Below are positions 33,747 through 42,516 of a DNA stretch of 64,000 nt, in pieces. A model generated the notes under the pieces. That model had not been told where the DNA came from, ran no database searches, and saw only the letters and a program-made list of their open reading frames with translations. The stretch is from CALMEC01 sp963777565. Lineage in GTDB: Bacteria; Actinomycetota; Thermoleophilia; Miltoncostaeales; Miltoncostaeaceae. The stretch lies in NCBI GenBank assembly GCA_963777565.1, contig CAVZQZ010000009.1:62001-126000 (forward strand). Reading direction: 5' to 3'. A program made the translations under genes and the position numbers. Every line of letters begins with the position of its first letter. Within the stretch, counting starts at the first letter, position 1.

Positions 33747-35949
33747 CACAGGCGCGACTCCGGTCGTCGACACGACGCTCCTCGACGAGCTCATCGCCGA
33801 GGTCGCGATCCACCACCCGCAGGTCGACGCCGAGGCGATCCACCGCGCCTACGTGTTCGCCGAGGAACGCCACCGCGGCCAGCTTCGCCACTCCGGGGAG
33901 GAGTTCATCACGCACCCCGTGGGATGCGCGCGGATTTGCGCAGAGCTCGGGATGGACGGTCTGGCGATCCAGGCGGCGCTCCTGCACGACACCGTCGAGG
34001 ACACCGGGGTGCTGCTCAGCGAGGTCGAGGAGCGGTTCGGCAGCGAGGTCGCCGCGCTGGTCGACGGTGTCACCAAGCTCACGAAGATCCAATTCGAGAG
34101 CCAGGCCGAGCACCAGGCGGAGAACTACCGCAAGCTGATCGTTTCGATGTCGAGCGACATCCGCGTGCTCATCGTCAAGCTCGCCGACCGGCTCCACAAC
34201 ATGCGCACGCTCAGCTACATGAGCAAGAACAAGCGCATTCAGAAGGCCCGCGAGACGCTCGAGATCTACGCGCCGCTCGCGCACCGCCTCGGTATCCACG
34301 CGCTCAAGTCGGAGCTCGAGGACCTGTCGTTCGCGGCGCTCCACCCGCGGCGCTACGCCGAGATCCAGCAGCTCGTCAACCAGCGCCGTGCTGACCGCGA
34401 CGCCATTGTCGCGGAGGCCGGTGAGTTCCTCGAGAGCGAGCTGGAGGCCGTCGGCATCCGCCCGATCGAGATCACGGGACGCGCGAAGCACGTCTACTCG
34501 ATCTACGAGAAGATGACCCGGCGGGGCAAGGAGTTCAACGAGATCTACGACCTCACGGCGCTCCGCGTGATCGTGGAGTCGGTCAAGGACTGCTACGGGG
34601 CGGTCGGGATCATCCACTCGCTGTGGAAGCCCATGCCCGGGCGGTTCAAGGACTACATCGCGATGCCGAAGCTCAACATGTACCAGTCGCTGCACACGAC
34701 CGTCATCGGGAGCGCCGGGCAGCCGCTGGAAATCCAGATCCGCACGGACGAGATGCACCGCACCGCCGAGTTCGGCGTCGCCGCGCACTGGCTCTACAAG
34801 GAGGACGCCGACGGCCGTGGCGACTCCGAGCGTCTTGCGTGGCTCGGCCGGATGATGGAGTGGCAGAAGGACACGCGCGATCCGGGCGAGTTCATGGACA
34901 CCCTCCGCTCGGACCTCTACCAGGACGAGGTCTACGTCTTCACGCCGAAGGGAGAGGTGCGCGCGCTTCCGGCCGGCGCGACGCCCATCGACTTCGCGTA
35001 TGACGTGCACACCGACGTCGGGCACCGCACGGTGGGCGCCCGGGTCAACGGACGCATCGTGCCGCTCTCGCACAAGCTCGCCTCGGGCGACTTCGTCGAG
35101 ATCCTCACGAGCAAAGCCCCGCGCGGCCCGTCACGGGACTGGCTCAACCTGGTCTCAACCGGGAAGGCGAGGTCCAAGATCCGCGCGTTCTTCCGCCGCG
35201 AGCAGCGCGAAGACGCCGAGCACCAGGGCCGCGAACTCCTCCAAGAGCACCTACGCAAGGCCGGTCTTCCGAGCCAGAAAGTCGCGGGATCGCCGCTCCT
35301 TCATCAGGTCATCCAGGAGATGGGGTTCAAGAAGGCCGACGAGTTCTACGTGTCGATCGGCTCCGGCCGCACGTCCGTGCAGGTTGCCGTCAACAAGGTC
35401 ATCGCTCGGCTCAAGACCGGCCAGGTCGTCAGCGAGGAACAGCCATCGGTCGAGCTCGAGCGCCGGCGCCAGAAGACCCGCAGCGCCAGCCCCTCCGGTG
35501 ACCTCGGCATCTCCGTCGACGGCGTGGCCGACGTGATGGTGCGGATGGCGAACTGCTGCAAACCCGTCCCGGGCGACGAGATCCTCGGCTACATCTCGCT
35601 CGGACGAGGGATCACGGTTCACCGAGAGGACTGCCCCAACGCCAAGGCCCTCCAGCGGAGCCCCGAGCGTTTCACGCCCGTCTCGTGGACCGGTCCCGCG
35701 CGCCGCAGCTTCCACGTCGAGTTGGCGGTCGACGGCTGGGACCGACCCCGCATGCTCGAGGATCTCTCCCGCGCGGTCGCGGAAGCGGGCGCCAACATCG
35801 TGAGCGCGTTCTGCGCGGTCGACGACCAGATGGCCCGCACGCGGTTCACCGTCGAGATCGGCGAGATCGAGGGTCTGCGTCAGCTCATCTCGAGCCTGCG
35901 CAACGTCGAAGGCGTGTTCGACGCCTACCGGGTGACTCCGGGCACCTAG
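33727..35949 (+). CDS. rel: Bifunctional (p)ppGpp synthetase/hydrolase Rel
   Basis: 740 residues. The N-terminal HD hydrolase domain has RHSGEEFITHPVGCARI, ALLHDTVEDTGV and KLADRLHNMRTL; the synthetase domain has YDLTALRVIVESVKDCYGA and GRFKDYIAMPKLNMYQSLHT; then TGS (VYVFTPKGEVRALPAGATPIDFAY) and a C-terminal ACT domain. It makes and breaks the alarmone (p)ppGpp in response to starvation. Both active sites look complete, so it should be the single long Rel enzyme typical of actinobacteria. Confidence 0.96.
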   Translation: MPEQLADTGATPVVDTTLLDELIAEVAIHHPQVDAEAIHRAYVFAEERHRGQLRHSGEEFITHPVGCARICAELGMDGLAIQAALLHDTVEDTGVLLSEVEERFGSEVAALVDGVTKLTKIQFESQAEHQAENYRKLIVSMSSDIRVLIVKLADRLHNMRTLSYMSKNKRIQKARETLEIYAPLAHRLGIHALKSELEDLSFAALHPRRYAEIQQLVNQRRADRDAIVAEAGEFLESELEAVGIRPIEITGRAKHVYSIYEKMTRRGKEFNEIYDLTALRVIVESVKDCYGAVGIIHSLWKPMPGRFKDYIAMPKLNMYQSLHTTVIGSAGQPLEIQIRTDEMHRTAEFGVAAHWLYKEDADGRGDSERLAWLGRMMEWQKDTRDPGEFMDTLRSDLYQDEVYVFTPKGEVRALPAGATPIDFAYDVHTDVGHRTVGARVNGRIVPLSHKLASGDFVEILTSKAPRGPSRDWLNLVSTGKARSKIRAFFRREQREDAEHQGRELLQEHLRKAGLPSQKVAGSPLLHQVIQEMGFKKADEFYVSIGSGRTSVQVAVNKVIARLKTGQVVSEEQPSVELERRRQKTRSASPSGDLGISVDGVADVMVRMANCCKPVPGDEILGYISLGRGITVHREDCPNAKALQRSPERFTPVSWTGPARRSFHVELAVDGWDRPRMLEDLSRAVAEAGANIVSAFCAVDDQMARTRFTVEIGEIEGLRQLISSLRNVEGVFDAYRVTPGT

Positions 35950-35961
35950 CGCCGGCCGGTC

Positions 35962-37365
35962 TCAGACGGCGGCGAGCTGGCGTGCAGCCGGCGCCGAGGC
36001 GCGTCCCAGCACGATGTGCAGGGCCTCGACGACCTCCCCGCAGAACGCGGTGCCGACGTCGTCGCGCATGATTCCGAGGATCTTCTCCACCGGCATCCCC
36101 GCTCGATAAGGGCGGTCGGCGCTCATCGCCTCGTAGACGTCGGCGACGGCGAGGATGCGCGCCGCGACCGGTAGGCGGCTGCCGGGAAGGCCCCGGTGGT
36201 ACCCGCCGCCGTCGATGCGCTCGTGATGCGCTCCGGCCGCGAATGCGATCTGCGAGAAGGCGGAGACCCGGGAGAGGATCTCCTCGGTGAAGCGTGGGTG
36301 CAGGCGAACGGCCGCGAACTCGTCGTCGGTCAGCTTCGCGGGCTTGTCGAGGATCGAGTTCGACACCCCGAGCTTTCCAATGTCGTGAAGGAGCCCGGCC
36401 CTGCGGAGCTTCGTGATCTCGTGGACCGGCACGCCCATCACGCGGCCGATCGCGACGGCGTAATCGGCCACGCCCGTCGAGTGGTTGAACGTGTAGGGCG
36501 ACTTTGCGTCGATCACGTCGGCGAACGCGGCGGAGATGCGGTCGAGATCCTCGTCGCTCGCGGTGCGGATCGTCGCGCCGGGGTCCAGGTGGGCAACGGT
36601 CCTGGGCTCGAGGGCCTCGTCGAGCTCCAGCCAGATCGCGTCGCCGTCGGCGATCGCCAGGAACGCATCGGCGAGTTCGGGGTCGAACCAGCGTCCGCGC
36701 CGGTTGCGCACCATCTCACGGGCGGCCTGGACGCCGAAGGCGGTGAGGAACACGTCGATGGTCTGCGCGATGCACGCGATGCGCGCGAGATGGGGGATCC
36801 CCGCGCCTCGCAGGCCTCGCGGGCGGCCGTTGCCGTCCCAGTGCTCGTCGAGCGCTCGCACCGCTTCGGCCGCGTCCGACGGGAAGCCCAGGCTCGCCAC
36901 GATCCGCGCGCCGCGGTCGCAGCGGGCCTCGACGATCTCGCCGCCGCTCTTGGCGAACCGGATCGCCGCGACGATCACCTCGCGCGCCCGGGACAGGGCG
37001 CCGTCGCTCGTCGCTGCGTGCTCTTTCACGAACTTCAGGGCTTCGGCGGGGCGGGAGAAGTCGACGAGCTTCCCGGCGCGTTTGAGCTCCAGATCGTCAC
37101 TGCCGCCGAAGATCTCCGTCATTCGCGCCGCCGAGCTGGAGCAGCCGGCGTCCTTGAGCAGCAGCGCGTAGTAGAGGCTGCTGCGATCCTTCTCCGACAG
37201 CGAGACGGCCCGGGCGAGCCGCATGCCCAGCAGGCACGTGCGTCCGGCGTGGCCGCGGGGTTGCCCCTCGGTCAGATCGAGGGCGTGGGAGAGCGCGGCG
37301 ACGACCTCCGAGAGCGCGACGTGCTCGGCGGCGTTTTCCTGCGCCTGCAAATGTGATGAATCCAT
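35962..37365 (-). CDS. Tandem HD-GYP domain protein, first domain degenerate
   Basis: 467 residues from ATG 37365. The second module (from about 300) has the full motif set: FNHSTGVADYAVAIG, LLHDIGKLGV, HHERIDGGGYHRGLPG and ILAVADVYEAMSADRPYR, so it should hydrolyse cyclic di-GMP. The first module keeps the fold (GHAGRTCLLGMRLA, DEHWDGNGRPRGLRGAGIP) but has KDAGCS where HDIGKL is expected and is probably inactive or regulatory. No membrane segments are visible. A longer start at 37413 is possible. Confidence 0.88.
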   Translation of the reverse strand: MDSSHLQAQENAAEHVALSEVVAALSHALDLTEGQPRGHAGRTCLLGMRLARAVSLSEKDRSSLYYALLLKDAGCSSSAARMTEIFGGSDDLELKRAGKLVDFSRPAEALKFVKEHAATSDGALSRAREVIVAAIRFAKSGGEIVEARCDRGARIVASLGFPSDAAEAVRALDEHWDGNGRPRGLRGAGIPHLARIACIAQTIDVFLTAFGVQAAREMVRNRRGRWFDPELADAFLAIADGDAIWLELDEALEPRTVAHLDPGATIRTASDEDLDRISAAFADVIDAKSPYTFNHSTGVADYAVAIGRVMGVPVHEITKLRRAGLLHDIGKLGVSNSILDKPAKLTDDEFAAVRLHPRFTEEILSRVSAFSQIAFAAGAHHERIDGGGYHRGLPGSRLPVAARILAVADVYEAMSADRPYRAGMPVEKILGIMRDDVGTAFCGEVVEALHIVLGRASAPAARQLAAV

Positions 37366-37459
37366 CCGGTCGTGTATCGGCGCGCACCGCGAACGGCATG
37401 AGACGAGCCACACCTGGCGGGCGAGGACATCCGCGCCGGGTGCTCCCGGGTGGGCCTGC

Positions 37460-37465
37460 TAGCCT
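37460..37465 (+). promoter_or_regulatory. Candidate -10 element (TAGCCT) for the LytR_C gene
   Basis: CTGC precedes TAGCCT, which ends 9 nt before GTG 37475; probably a leaderless or near-leaderless transcript. Confidence 0.35.
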
Positions 37466-37474
37466 GCGCGAGCG

Positions 37475-38236
37475 GTGCAGAAGTGGCTTGACCTCCTGAC
37501 GCCCTCGGCGGCCGCGCTCTCGCTGCTCCTGGCGATCGCCCTCGTGGTTCAAGCGATTCGGCATGGGCGTGCGGTGCGTCGCCTCGAGTCCCGCCTCGCC
37601 GAGCGCGAGGGCGCTGCCGCGCGCGTGTCGCTCGACCGCCTCTCTCAGCTGTCGCGTCGGTCGAGCACCTCGACGGGCACGCTGGCACCGAAGCGCGAGC
37701 GCGAGGGACCCCAGCTCCCGCGCCTCGGGAATCTCGCAGCGATCGCCGCCGTCATCGCGCTGGTCCTGGGAACCAGCTGGTACCTGTTCATCCGGGATGA
37801 CGGGAGCGGTTCGGCGGCGACCTCCTCGACGGGTGTGACGACGACCGCGGGCACGACCACCCAACGCCCGCAACCGGTCGCCGGCGCGAACGATCAGGTT
37901 CCCGACAATCCCACTCCGCTGCCGCAGAGCAAGGGCGCGTACACGATCCTCGTGCTCAACGGCTCCGGCGTGCCGAAGGCCGCCGCGAACATGGTTCCGC
38001 TCGTCGAGGCCGCCGGGTACAAGGCCGCCCCGCCGGACAACGCGAGCACCTCCGATGAGCGCACGTCGTTCGTCATGTACCTGCCGGACAAGCAGGACGT
38101 CGCGGACAACGTCGCCAAGGACCTGGGGATCAAGCGACGGGTGCCGCTCGACGGCGTTTCGGTGACGCAGGACACCCAGGATGTCGACGCGATCGTCATC
38201 GTGGGCCTCGATCTGGCCCGCCGCAGCTCCCCCTAG
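37475..38236 (+). CDS. Membrane protein with LytR C-terminal (LytR_C) domain
   Basis: 253 residues from GTG 37475. Two hydrophobic segments (AAALSLLLAIALVVQAI and AAIAAVIALVLGTSWYLFI) flank a charged coiled segment; a Thr-rich spacer leads to an external domain YTILVLNGSGVPKAAANMVP...GYKAAPPDNAS...FVMYLPDKQDVADNVAKDL, the LytR_C pattern found at the ends of cell-wall ligases. The LytR catalytic domain itself is absent, so it is a stand-alone member with unknown role at the envelope. Confidence 0.8.
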   Translation: MQKWLDLLTPSAAALSLLLAIALVVQAIRHGRAVRRLESRLAEREGAAARVSLDRLSQLSRRSSTSTGTLAPKREREGPQLPRLGNLAAIAAVIALVLGTSWYLFIRDDGSGSAATSSTGVTTTAGTTTQRPQPVAGANDQVPDNPTPLPQSKGAYTILVLNGSGVPKAAANMVPLVEAAGYKAAPPDNASTSDERTSFVMYLPDKQDVADNVAKDLGIKRRVPLDGVSVTQDTQDVDAIVIVGLDLARRSSP

Positions 38237-38259
38237 CGCCACTCGGGGAGACCTGGGAC

Positions 38260-38278
38260 CCGCTCGGAGCGGACTTTT
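38260..38278 (+). terminator. Short terminator-like hairpin
   Basis: CCGCT (38260-38264), loop CGG, AGCGG (38268-38272), then ACTTTT. It follows the LytR_C stop by 24 nt. Confidence 0.45.
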
Positions 38279-38372
38279 CGGGACGGCCCGTCGCCGGTGA
38301 CTCGACGCACGGTCGAGGCGGGTGTACGTTCGCGTCGTTCGCGTGAGGGTGCGCGAACGGAGGTCCCGCATC

Positions 38373-38681
38373 ATGGAACACATCAGGGTTTTCGTCTCGG
38401 GAGAGCGCCAAATGGCTCCGCTCGCTGGCCAGACCGCGGTGTACGCGTGCCGCCACTGCCGTGACGCCGTCAAGGTCGTGAGCATCCGCTATCTGCCCGA
38501 GATCTGCCCGGGTTGCCTGATCTCGACGTGGGACGAGGAGGGTCGGTGCGGCAACTGGGAGCGCTGCTCGGCGGCCCGCCGGCCGGGAATCCGCGGTCGG
38601 TCCCACTGCCATGCCTGCGGCTATTCGATCTGGACGCTCGTCGGCGTGGAGGAGGGCTCGCGGCTGGTCTCAGGGGGCTGA
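38373..38681 (+). CDS. Small double zinc-ribbon protein
   Basis: 102 residues from ATG 38373 with GGAGG just upstream. Eight Cys are arranged as CRHC and CPGC in the first half and CGNWERC and CHAC in the second, a two-zinc-site pattern. No DNA-binding or enzyme motif is seen. The last 61 nt overlap the 3' end of the opposing hydantoinase B gene, an unusually long convergent overlap, so the stop region is constrained on both strands. Confidence 0.65.
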   Translation: MEHIRVFVSGERQMAPLAGQTAVYACRHCRDAVKVVSIRYLPEICPGCLISTWDEEGRCGNWERCSAARRPGIRGRSHCHACGYSIWTLVGVEEGSRLVSGG

Positions 38682-40189
38682 CCGTAGCCGCCACCGCCCG
38701 GGCTCTCGATCGCGATCACGTCGCCCGGGCCGAGATGTCCGCGCCACTTCGCCGGGAGGGCCCGGCCGTTGAGCGTCGTGCGCCCGGGCGCGCCTTCCGC
38801 ACCTCCGGCCCGTCCCGACGGCCCCGCCGCCCGTCGTTCCGCGATCACGGAGACGTCGGCATCGACGAGCACCTCGATCGCCCGGACGATCCCGTCGCCG
38901 CCGCGGTGGGTGCCGACGCCCCCGGTCCCGTGGCGCAGCGCGTAGCGAACGACGCGGAGCGGATAGGCGCTCTCGAGCGCTTCGATCGGGGTGTTCAGCG
39001 TGTTGCTCATCGCCACGTGCACCCCCGAGGGCCCGTCCGCGTGCGCCGACGCTCCCTGACCGCCGCCAACGGTCTCGTAATAGGTGAATCCTGCGCCGCC
39101 GATGACGAGGTTGTTCATGGTGCCCTGCCCCTGGGCCGGGACGTCGATCGCCTGTCCCAGGGCGGCGAACACCGCGTCGACGATGCGGCTGGAGGTCTCG
39201 ACGTTGCCCGCCACGACGGCAGACGGCGGGGTCGCGTTGACGAGGCAGCCGGGCGGCGCGATCACCCGCACGGGGGCGAACGCCCCGGCTGAGGCTGGAA
39301 TGTCGGGGTCGGTGACCGACCGAACGACGAAGTAGACCGCCGACCTGGTCACCGCAAGCGGGCAGTTGACGTTGCCGGCCGCGGCGGGGTCGGTTCCCGT
39401 GAAGTCGACCGTGAGGGCCTCGCCGCGTACGGTCACCGCAACCCTGATCCAGAGCGCATCGGTGGTCACGCCGTCGCCCTCGAGCGCCTCCGCTGCCTGC
39501 CAGGTGCCATCGGGCATGGTGTCGATCGCCCTGCGCGTCCGGCGCTCGGCATAGTCGAGGAGGGCGTCGAATGCCTCCCGCACGCGCCCGGGGGTGTGGC
39601 GCTCGGCGACCTCGCTCAGCCGCCGCTCCGCGAGGCGGTGCGCAGCGATCTGTGCCCGGAGGTCGCCCTCGCGTTCGACCGGGGTGCGGGTGTTGGCGAG
39701 CAGGAACGCGATGAGATCGGTGACCGGGCGGCCGTCGCGGACGAGACGCACCGGCGGGATGACCAGCCCCTCCTGCAGGAGCTCGCGCGACCCCGCGGGC
39801 ATGCTGCCGGGCGACATCCCCCCGACGTCGGCGTGGTGAGCGCGGCTCACGGCGTATGCGGCGAGCCGACCGTCGAGGGCGATGGGGGAGATGAGCGTGA
39901 TGTCGGGAAGGTGGGTCCCGCCGCGATATGGATCGTTGACCGCCCAGATCTCGCCCGGCACGCCGTCCCGGGCCCGCACGGCTGCAACCGCCTCGGGCAT
40001 CGCACCCAGGTGCACCGGAATCGACGCCGACTGCACCACCATGCGCCCGTCGGCATCGAAGATCGCGGTGCTGCAGTCACGACGTTCGGTGATGTTGGGG
40101 CTGTACGCCGACCGGATGAGCGCTGCTTCCATCTCCTCGGCCACCGCCCGAAGCGCGTTGGACATGACCTGCAGGGAGATTGCGTCCAT
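38621..40189 (-). CDS. hyuB: Hydantoinase/oxoprolinase subunit B (HyuB family)
   Basis: 522 residues; ATG 40189 shares one base with the hyuA stop. Family signatures: LQVMSNALRAVAEEMEAALIRSAYSPNI, ERRDCSTAIFDADGRMV, VNDPYRGGTHLPDITL and NVETSSRIVDAVFAALG. With HyuA it forms an ATP-dependent amidohydrolase that opens five-membered rings such as hydantoins, 5-oxoproline or N-methylhydantoin; the exact substrate cannot be read here. Convergent overlap with the zinc-ribbon gene. Confidence 0.93.
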   Translation of the reverse strand: MDAISLQVMSNALRAVAEEMEAALIRSAYSPNITERRDCSTAIFDADGRMVVQSASIPVHLGAMPEAVAAVRARDGVPGEIWAVNDPYRGGTHLPDITLISPIALDGRLAAYAVSRAHHADVGGMSPGSMPAGSRELLQEGLVIPPVRLVRDGRPVTDLIAFLLANTRTPVEREGDLRAQIAAHRLAERRLSEVAERHTPGRVREAFDALLDYAERRTRRAIDTMPDGTWQAAEALEGDGVTTDALWIRVAVTVRGEALTVDFTGTDPAAAGNVNCPLAVTRSAVYFVVRSVTDPDIPASAGAFAPVRVIAPPGCLVNATPPSAVVAGNVETSSRIVDAVFAALGQAIDVPAQGQGTMNNLVIGGAGFTYYETVGGGQGASAHADGPSGVHVAMSNTLNTPIEALESAYPLRVVRYALRHGTGGVGTHRGGDGIVRAIEVLVDADVSVIAERRAAGPSGRAGGAEGAPGRTTLNGRALPAKWRGHLGPGDVIAIESPGGGGYGQPPETSREPSSTPTSVQIE

Positions 40190-42108
40190 CACGCCGATCG
40201 CTCCAGGACGATCGCTCCGGAGTGACTGGGCGACGCACCCCATCCGGGAGCGAGCCAGCCGGTGGCGCCGTCGAGCGCGAACACGGCGGGGCCGTCCGGC
40301 GGGACGGTGGGCGGGTTGCCCGCGATCTGCGGCGTCGCACCTGGGCGGGTGGCCGCGAGGCGGATGGAAACCACCTCCACCGGTCGATCTGGGTCGGCGT
40401 CGCCGAACCGACGGCGATGCGCGTGGTGAAAGGTCTCCGCGAGCGCACCGGTGGGCCGGGCCGGATCCCAGTCAACCGTCAGGAAATGCGACTGCCCGAT
40501 GTAGCGGCAGTCGGCCTCCGCCTCGAGCCGCGCACCAGGCAACGCCGCGGCGAGCCGAGATTCCAGGATGGCAAGCGGCGTGGACAGGTCGGCGTGCTCG
40601 TCGAGGGTGGTGAGCACGCTCAGCACCTCGTCCCGCCGCTCGCCGGCCACCACGAGCCCGAGCGCCGCAAGAAGCCCCGCCGCGCCCGGGAGGATGACGC
40701 GTCGCATACCAAGCTCTTCCGCGACGTCGCACCCGTGGAGCGGACCGGCGCCGCCGAACGCCACGAGGGCCATCTCGCGGGGGTCGATCCCGCGCTCCAC
40801 GCTCACCACGCGCAGCGCGCGGGCCATCTCCTGGACCGCGACCGCCACGATTCCGTCGGCGCATTCCTCCACGGAGAGTCCCAGCCTGGTGCCCAGGGCG
40901 GCGACCGCGGCTTCGGCATTCGAGGGGTCGATCCGCAGTCCACCGGCGAGGGGCGCACCGGGGTCGATCCGGCCGAGGACGACGTTCGCGTCGGTGACGG
41001 TGGGTTGGACGCCACCGCGTCCGTAGCAGGCCGGACCCGGGTGGGCACCCGCCGAGGTCGGCCCAACGCGCAGCGCCCCGCCGTCGTCGGCCCAGGCGAT
41101 GCTCCCGCCGCCGGCGGACACCGTGTGGACGTCGAGCATCGGCAGGTGCAGCGGATGCCCGTTGATGCGCGTCTCGGACGTGCGGGCCGGGGCCCCGTCG
41201 ATCAGGGCGACGTCGCAGCTGGTCCCGCCCATGTCGAACGTGAGCACGCGCTCCTCACCGAGCTCGGTCGCGACGTGGGCAGCTCCCAGCACCCCGGCCG
41301 CGGGCCCGGATAGCACCGTCCACGCCGCGTGCCGCGAGGCCGCCGCGAGATCGATGAGCCCGCCGTTCGATTGCATGATCGCCGGGTGTGGCAGCCCGGC
41401 CGCCGCGCACCGGTCGCCGAGCGCCCCGAGATACCGGCCGAGCACCGGCGCCAGGTGCGCATCGATGCACGTCGTCGAGATCCGCTCGTATTCGCGGATC
41501 TCGGGTAGCACCTCGAACGACGAGCTCACGTGGAGCCCCGGGAGCCGGCGGCGCAACTCCGCCGTGATCGCCTGCTCGTGGTCCGGGTGGGCGAACGAGA
41601 AGAGCAGTCCCACCGCCGCCGCCTCGACGCCGCTGTCCCGCACCCGTTCGACGGCGACGTCGACCGTCGCGGCGTCGAGCGGCTCGATTACGCCGTGTGG
41701 CCCGCAGCGCTCGCGCACTTCGATGCGCCGCTCCCGTGGAACGATCGGCGGCGGGTGGTGGGCGTCGAGACGGTAGAGGTGGGCCCGGTCCTGCCGTCGT
41801 AGCTCGATGATGTCGGCGAACCCCTCGGTGGTGACCAGGGCGATCGGGGCACCGGTGCCCTCGAGCAGCGCATTCGTGCCGACCGTCATTCCGTGGGCGA
41901 ACCCGGTCACCGCCGAAGGCTCGATCCCGGCACGCTCGAGTGCGGTGACCACGGCTGCCACCACCGCGATGCTCTGGTCCTCGGGGGTGGTCGGGAGCTT
42001 GGCCGTCACCACGCGCCCCTCGTGCACGACCACGGCATCGGTGAACGTCCCGCCCACATCGACGCCAACGATCGCCGCGGATGCGGGCGGAGCGGGGGAC
42101 ATCGTCAT
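40189..42108 (-). CDS. hyuA: Hydantoinase/oxoprolinase subunit A (HyuA family)
   Basis: 639 residues. The N-terminus IVGVDVGGTFTDAVVVHEG is the ASKHA ATP-binding phosphate 1 motif; VLTFDMGGTSCDVALIDG and VAFGGAGPLHGCDVAEEL are further signatures. It binds ATP and forms the catalytic complex with HyuB in the cytoplasm. The two genes are the only members of this operon that can be seen; no transporter or racemase gene is next to them. Confidence 0.93.
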   Translation of the reverse strand: MTMSPAPPASAAIVGVDVGGTFTDAVVVHEGRVVTAKLPTTPEDQSIAVVAAVVTALERAGIEPSAVTGFAHGMTVGTNALLEGTGAPIALVTTEGFADIIELRRQDRAHLYRLDAHHPPPIVPRERRIEVRERCGPHGVIEPLDAATVDVAVERVRDSGVEAAAVGLLFSFAHPDHEQAITAELRRRLPGLHVSSSFEVLPEIREYERISTTCIDAHLAPVLGRYLGALGDRCAAAGLPHPAIMQSNGGLIDLAAASRHAAWTVLSGPAAGVLGAAHVATELGEERVLTFDMGGTSCDVALIDGAPARTSETRINGHPLHLPMLDVHTVSAGGGSIAWADDGGALRVGPTSAGAHPGPACYGRGGVQPTVTDANVVLGRIDPGAPLAGGLRIDPSNAEAAVAALGTRLGLSVEECADGIVAVAVQEMARALRVVSVERGIDPREMALVAFGGAGPLHGCDVAEELGMRRVILPGAAGLLAALGLVVAGERRDEVLSVLTTLDEHADLSTPLAILESRLAAALPGARLEAEADCRYIGQSHFLTVDWDPARPTGALAETFHHAHRRRFGDADPDRPVEVVSIRLAATRPGATPQIAGNPPTVPPDGPAVFALDGATGWLAPGWGASPSHSGAIVLERSA

Positions 42109-42153
42109 CGCCGCTGGAATCTATCGGCCGGGCGCCGGCGCGCCCGCCGCGGC

Positions 42154-42159
42154 TACAGT
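42154..42159 (+). promoter_or_regulatory. Candidate -10 element (TACAGT) for the glutaredoxin-like gene
   Basis: TACAGT lies in the 77-nt gap between divergent hyuA and the glutaredoxin gene, with 26 nt to ATG 42186 and a GGGAGG ribosome site between. Confidence 0.35.
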
Positions 42160-42185
42160 GGACGCGTCCAAGTCCGGGAGGAACG

Positions 42186-42506
42186 ATGATCCGGCTCTAC
42201 CAGCTCGAGCGGTGCCCGTGGTGCGCAGCGGCGAGGCAGGGACTCGCGAACGTCGGCGCCGAGTACGAGGTCGTCGAGGTCCCTCGCGAGCGGTCGGAGC
42301 GGTCCGAGGTGCTCGAGCTCTCGGGGCAGCCGTTGGTGCCGGTGATCGTCGACGGCGAAACGGTCGTCTGGGACTCGCGCCGGATCGTGCGCTACCTCTA
42401 CGAGACGTACGGCGGCGCCGAGCGCACGCGCTCGATCAACGAGCTGCCCGACGACATCGGCGGAGTGCGGATCCTCGACGGGGACGGGGTCGCGGAGTCC
42501 CGCTGA
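42186..42506 (+). CDS. Glutaredoxin / GST N-terminal-like protein
   Basis: 106 residues from ATG 42186 behind GGGAGG. Begins IRLYQLERCPWCAAARQGLANVG with a C-P-W-C redox motif and the cis-proline strand QPLVPVIVDGETVVWDSRRIVRYLYETYGG, like a glutathione S-transferase N-terminal domain. In actinobacteria lacking glutathione, such proteins may serve mycothiol or other thiols. Both active-site Cys are present, unlike the DsbA-like gene near the left end. Confidence 0.85.
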   Translation: MIRLYQLERCPWCAAARQGLANVGAEYEVVEVPRERSERSEVLELSGQPLVPVIVDGETVVWDSRRIVRYLYETYGGAERTRSINELPDDIGGVRILDGDGVAESR

Positions 42507-42516
42507 GGTCCGCCGG

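Noticed and set aside
37366..37385. Second sigma-28-like element (GCCGATAC) before the HD-GYP gene
   Set aside because: No matching -35 upstream; a 7-base match is expected several times by chance in a window of this size.
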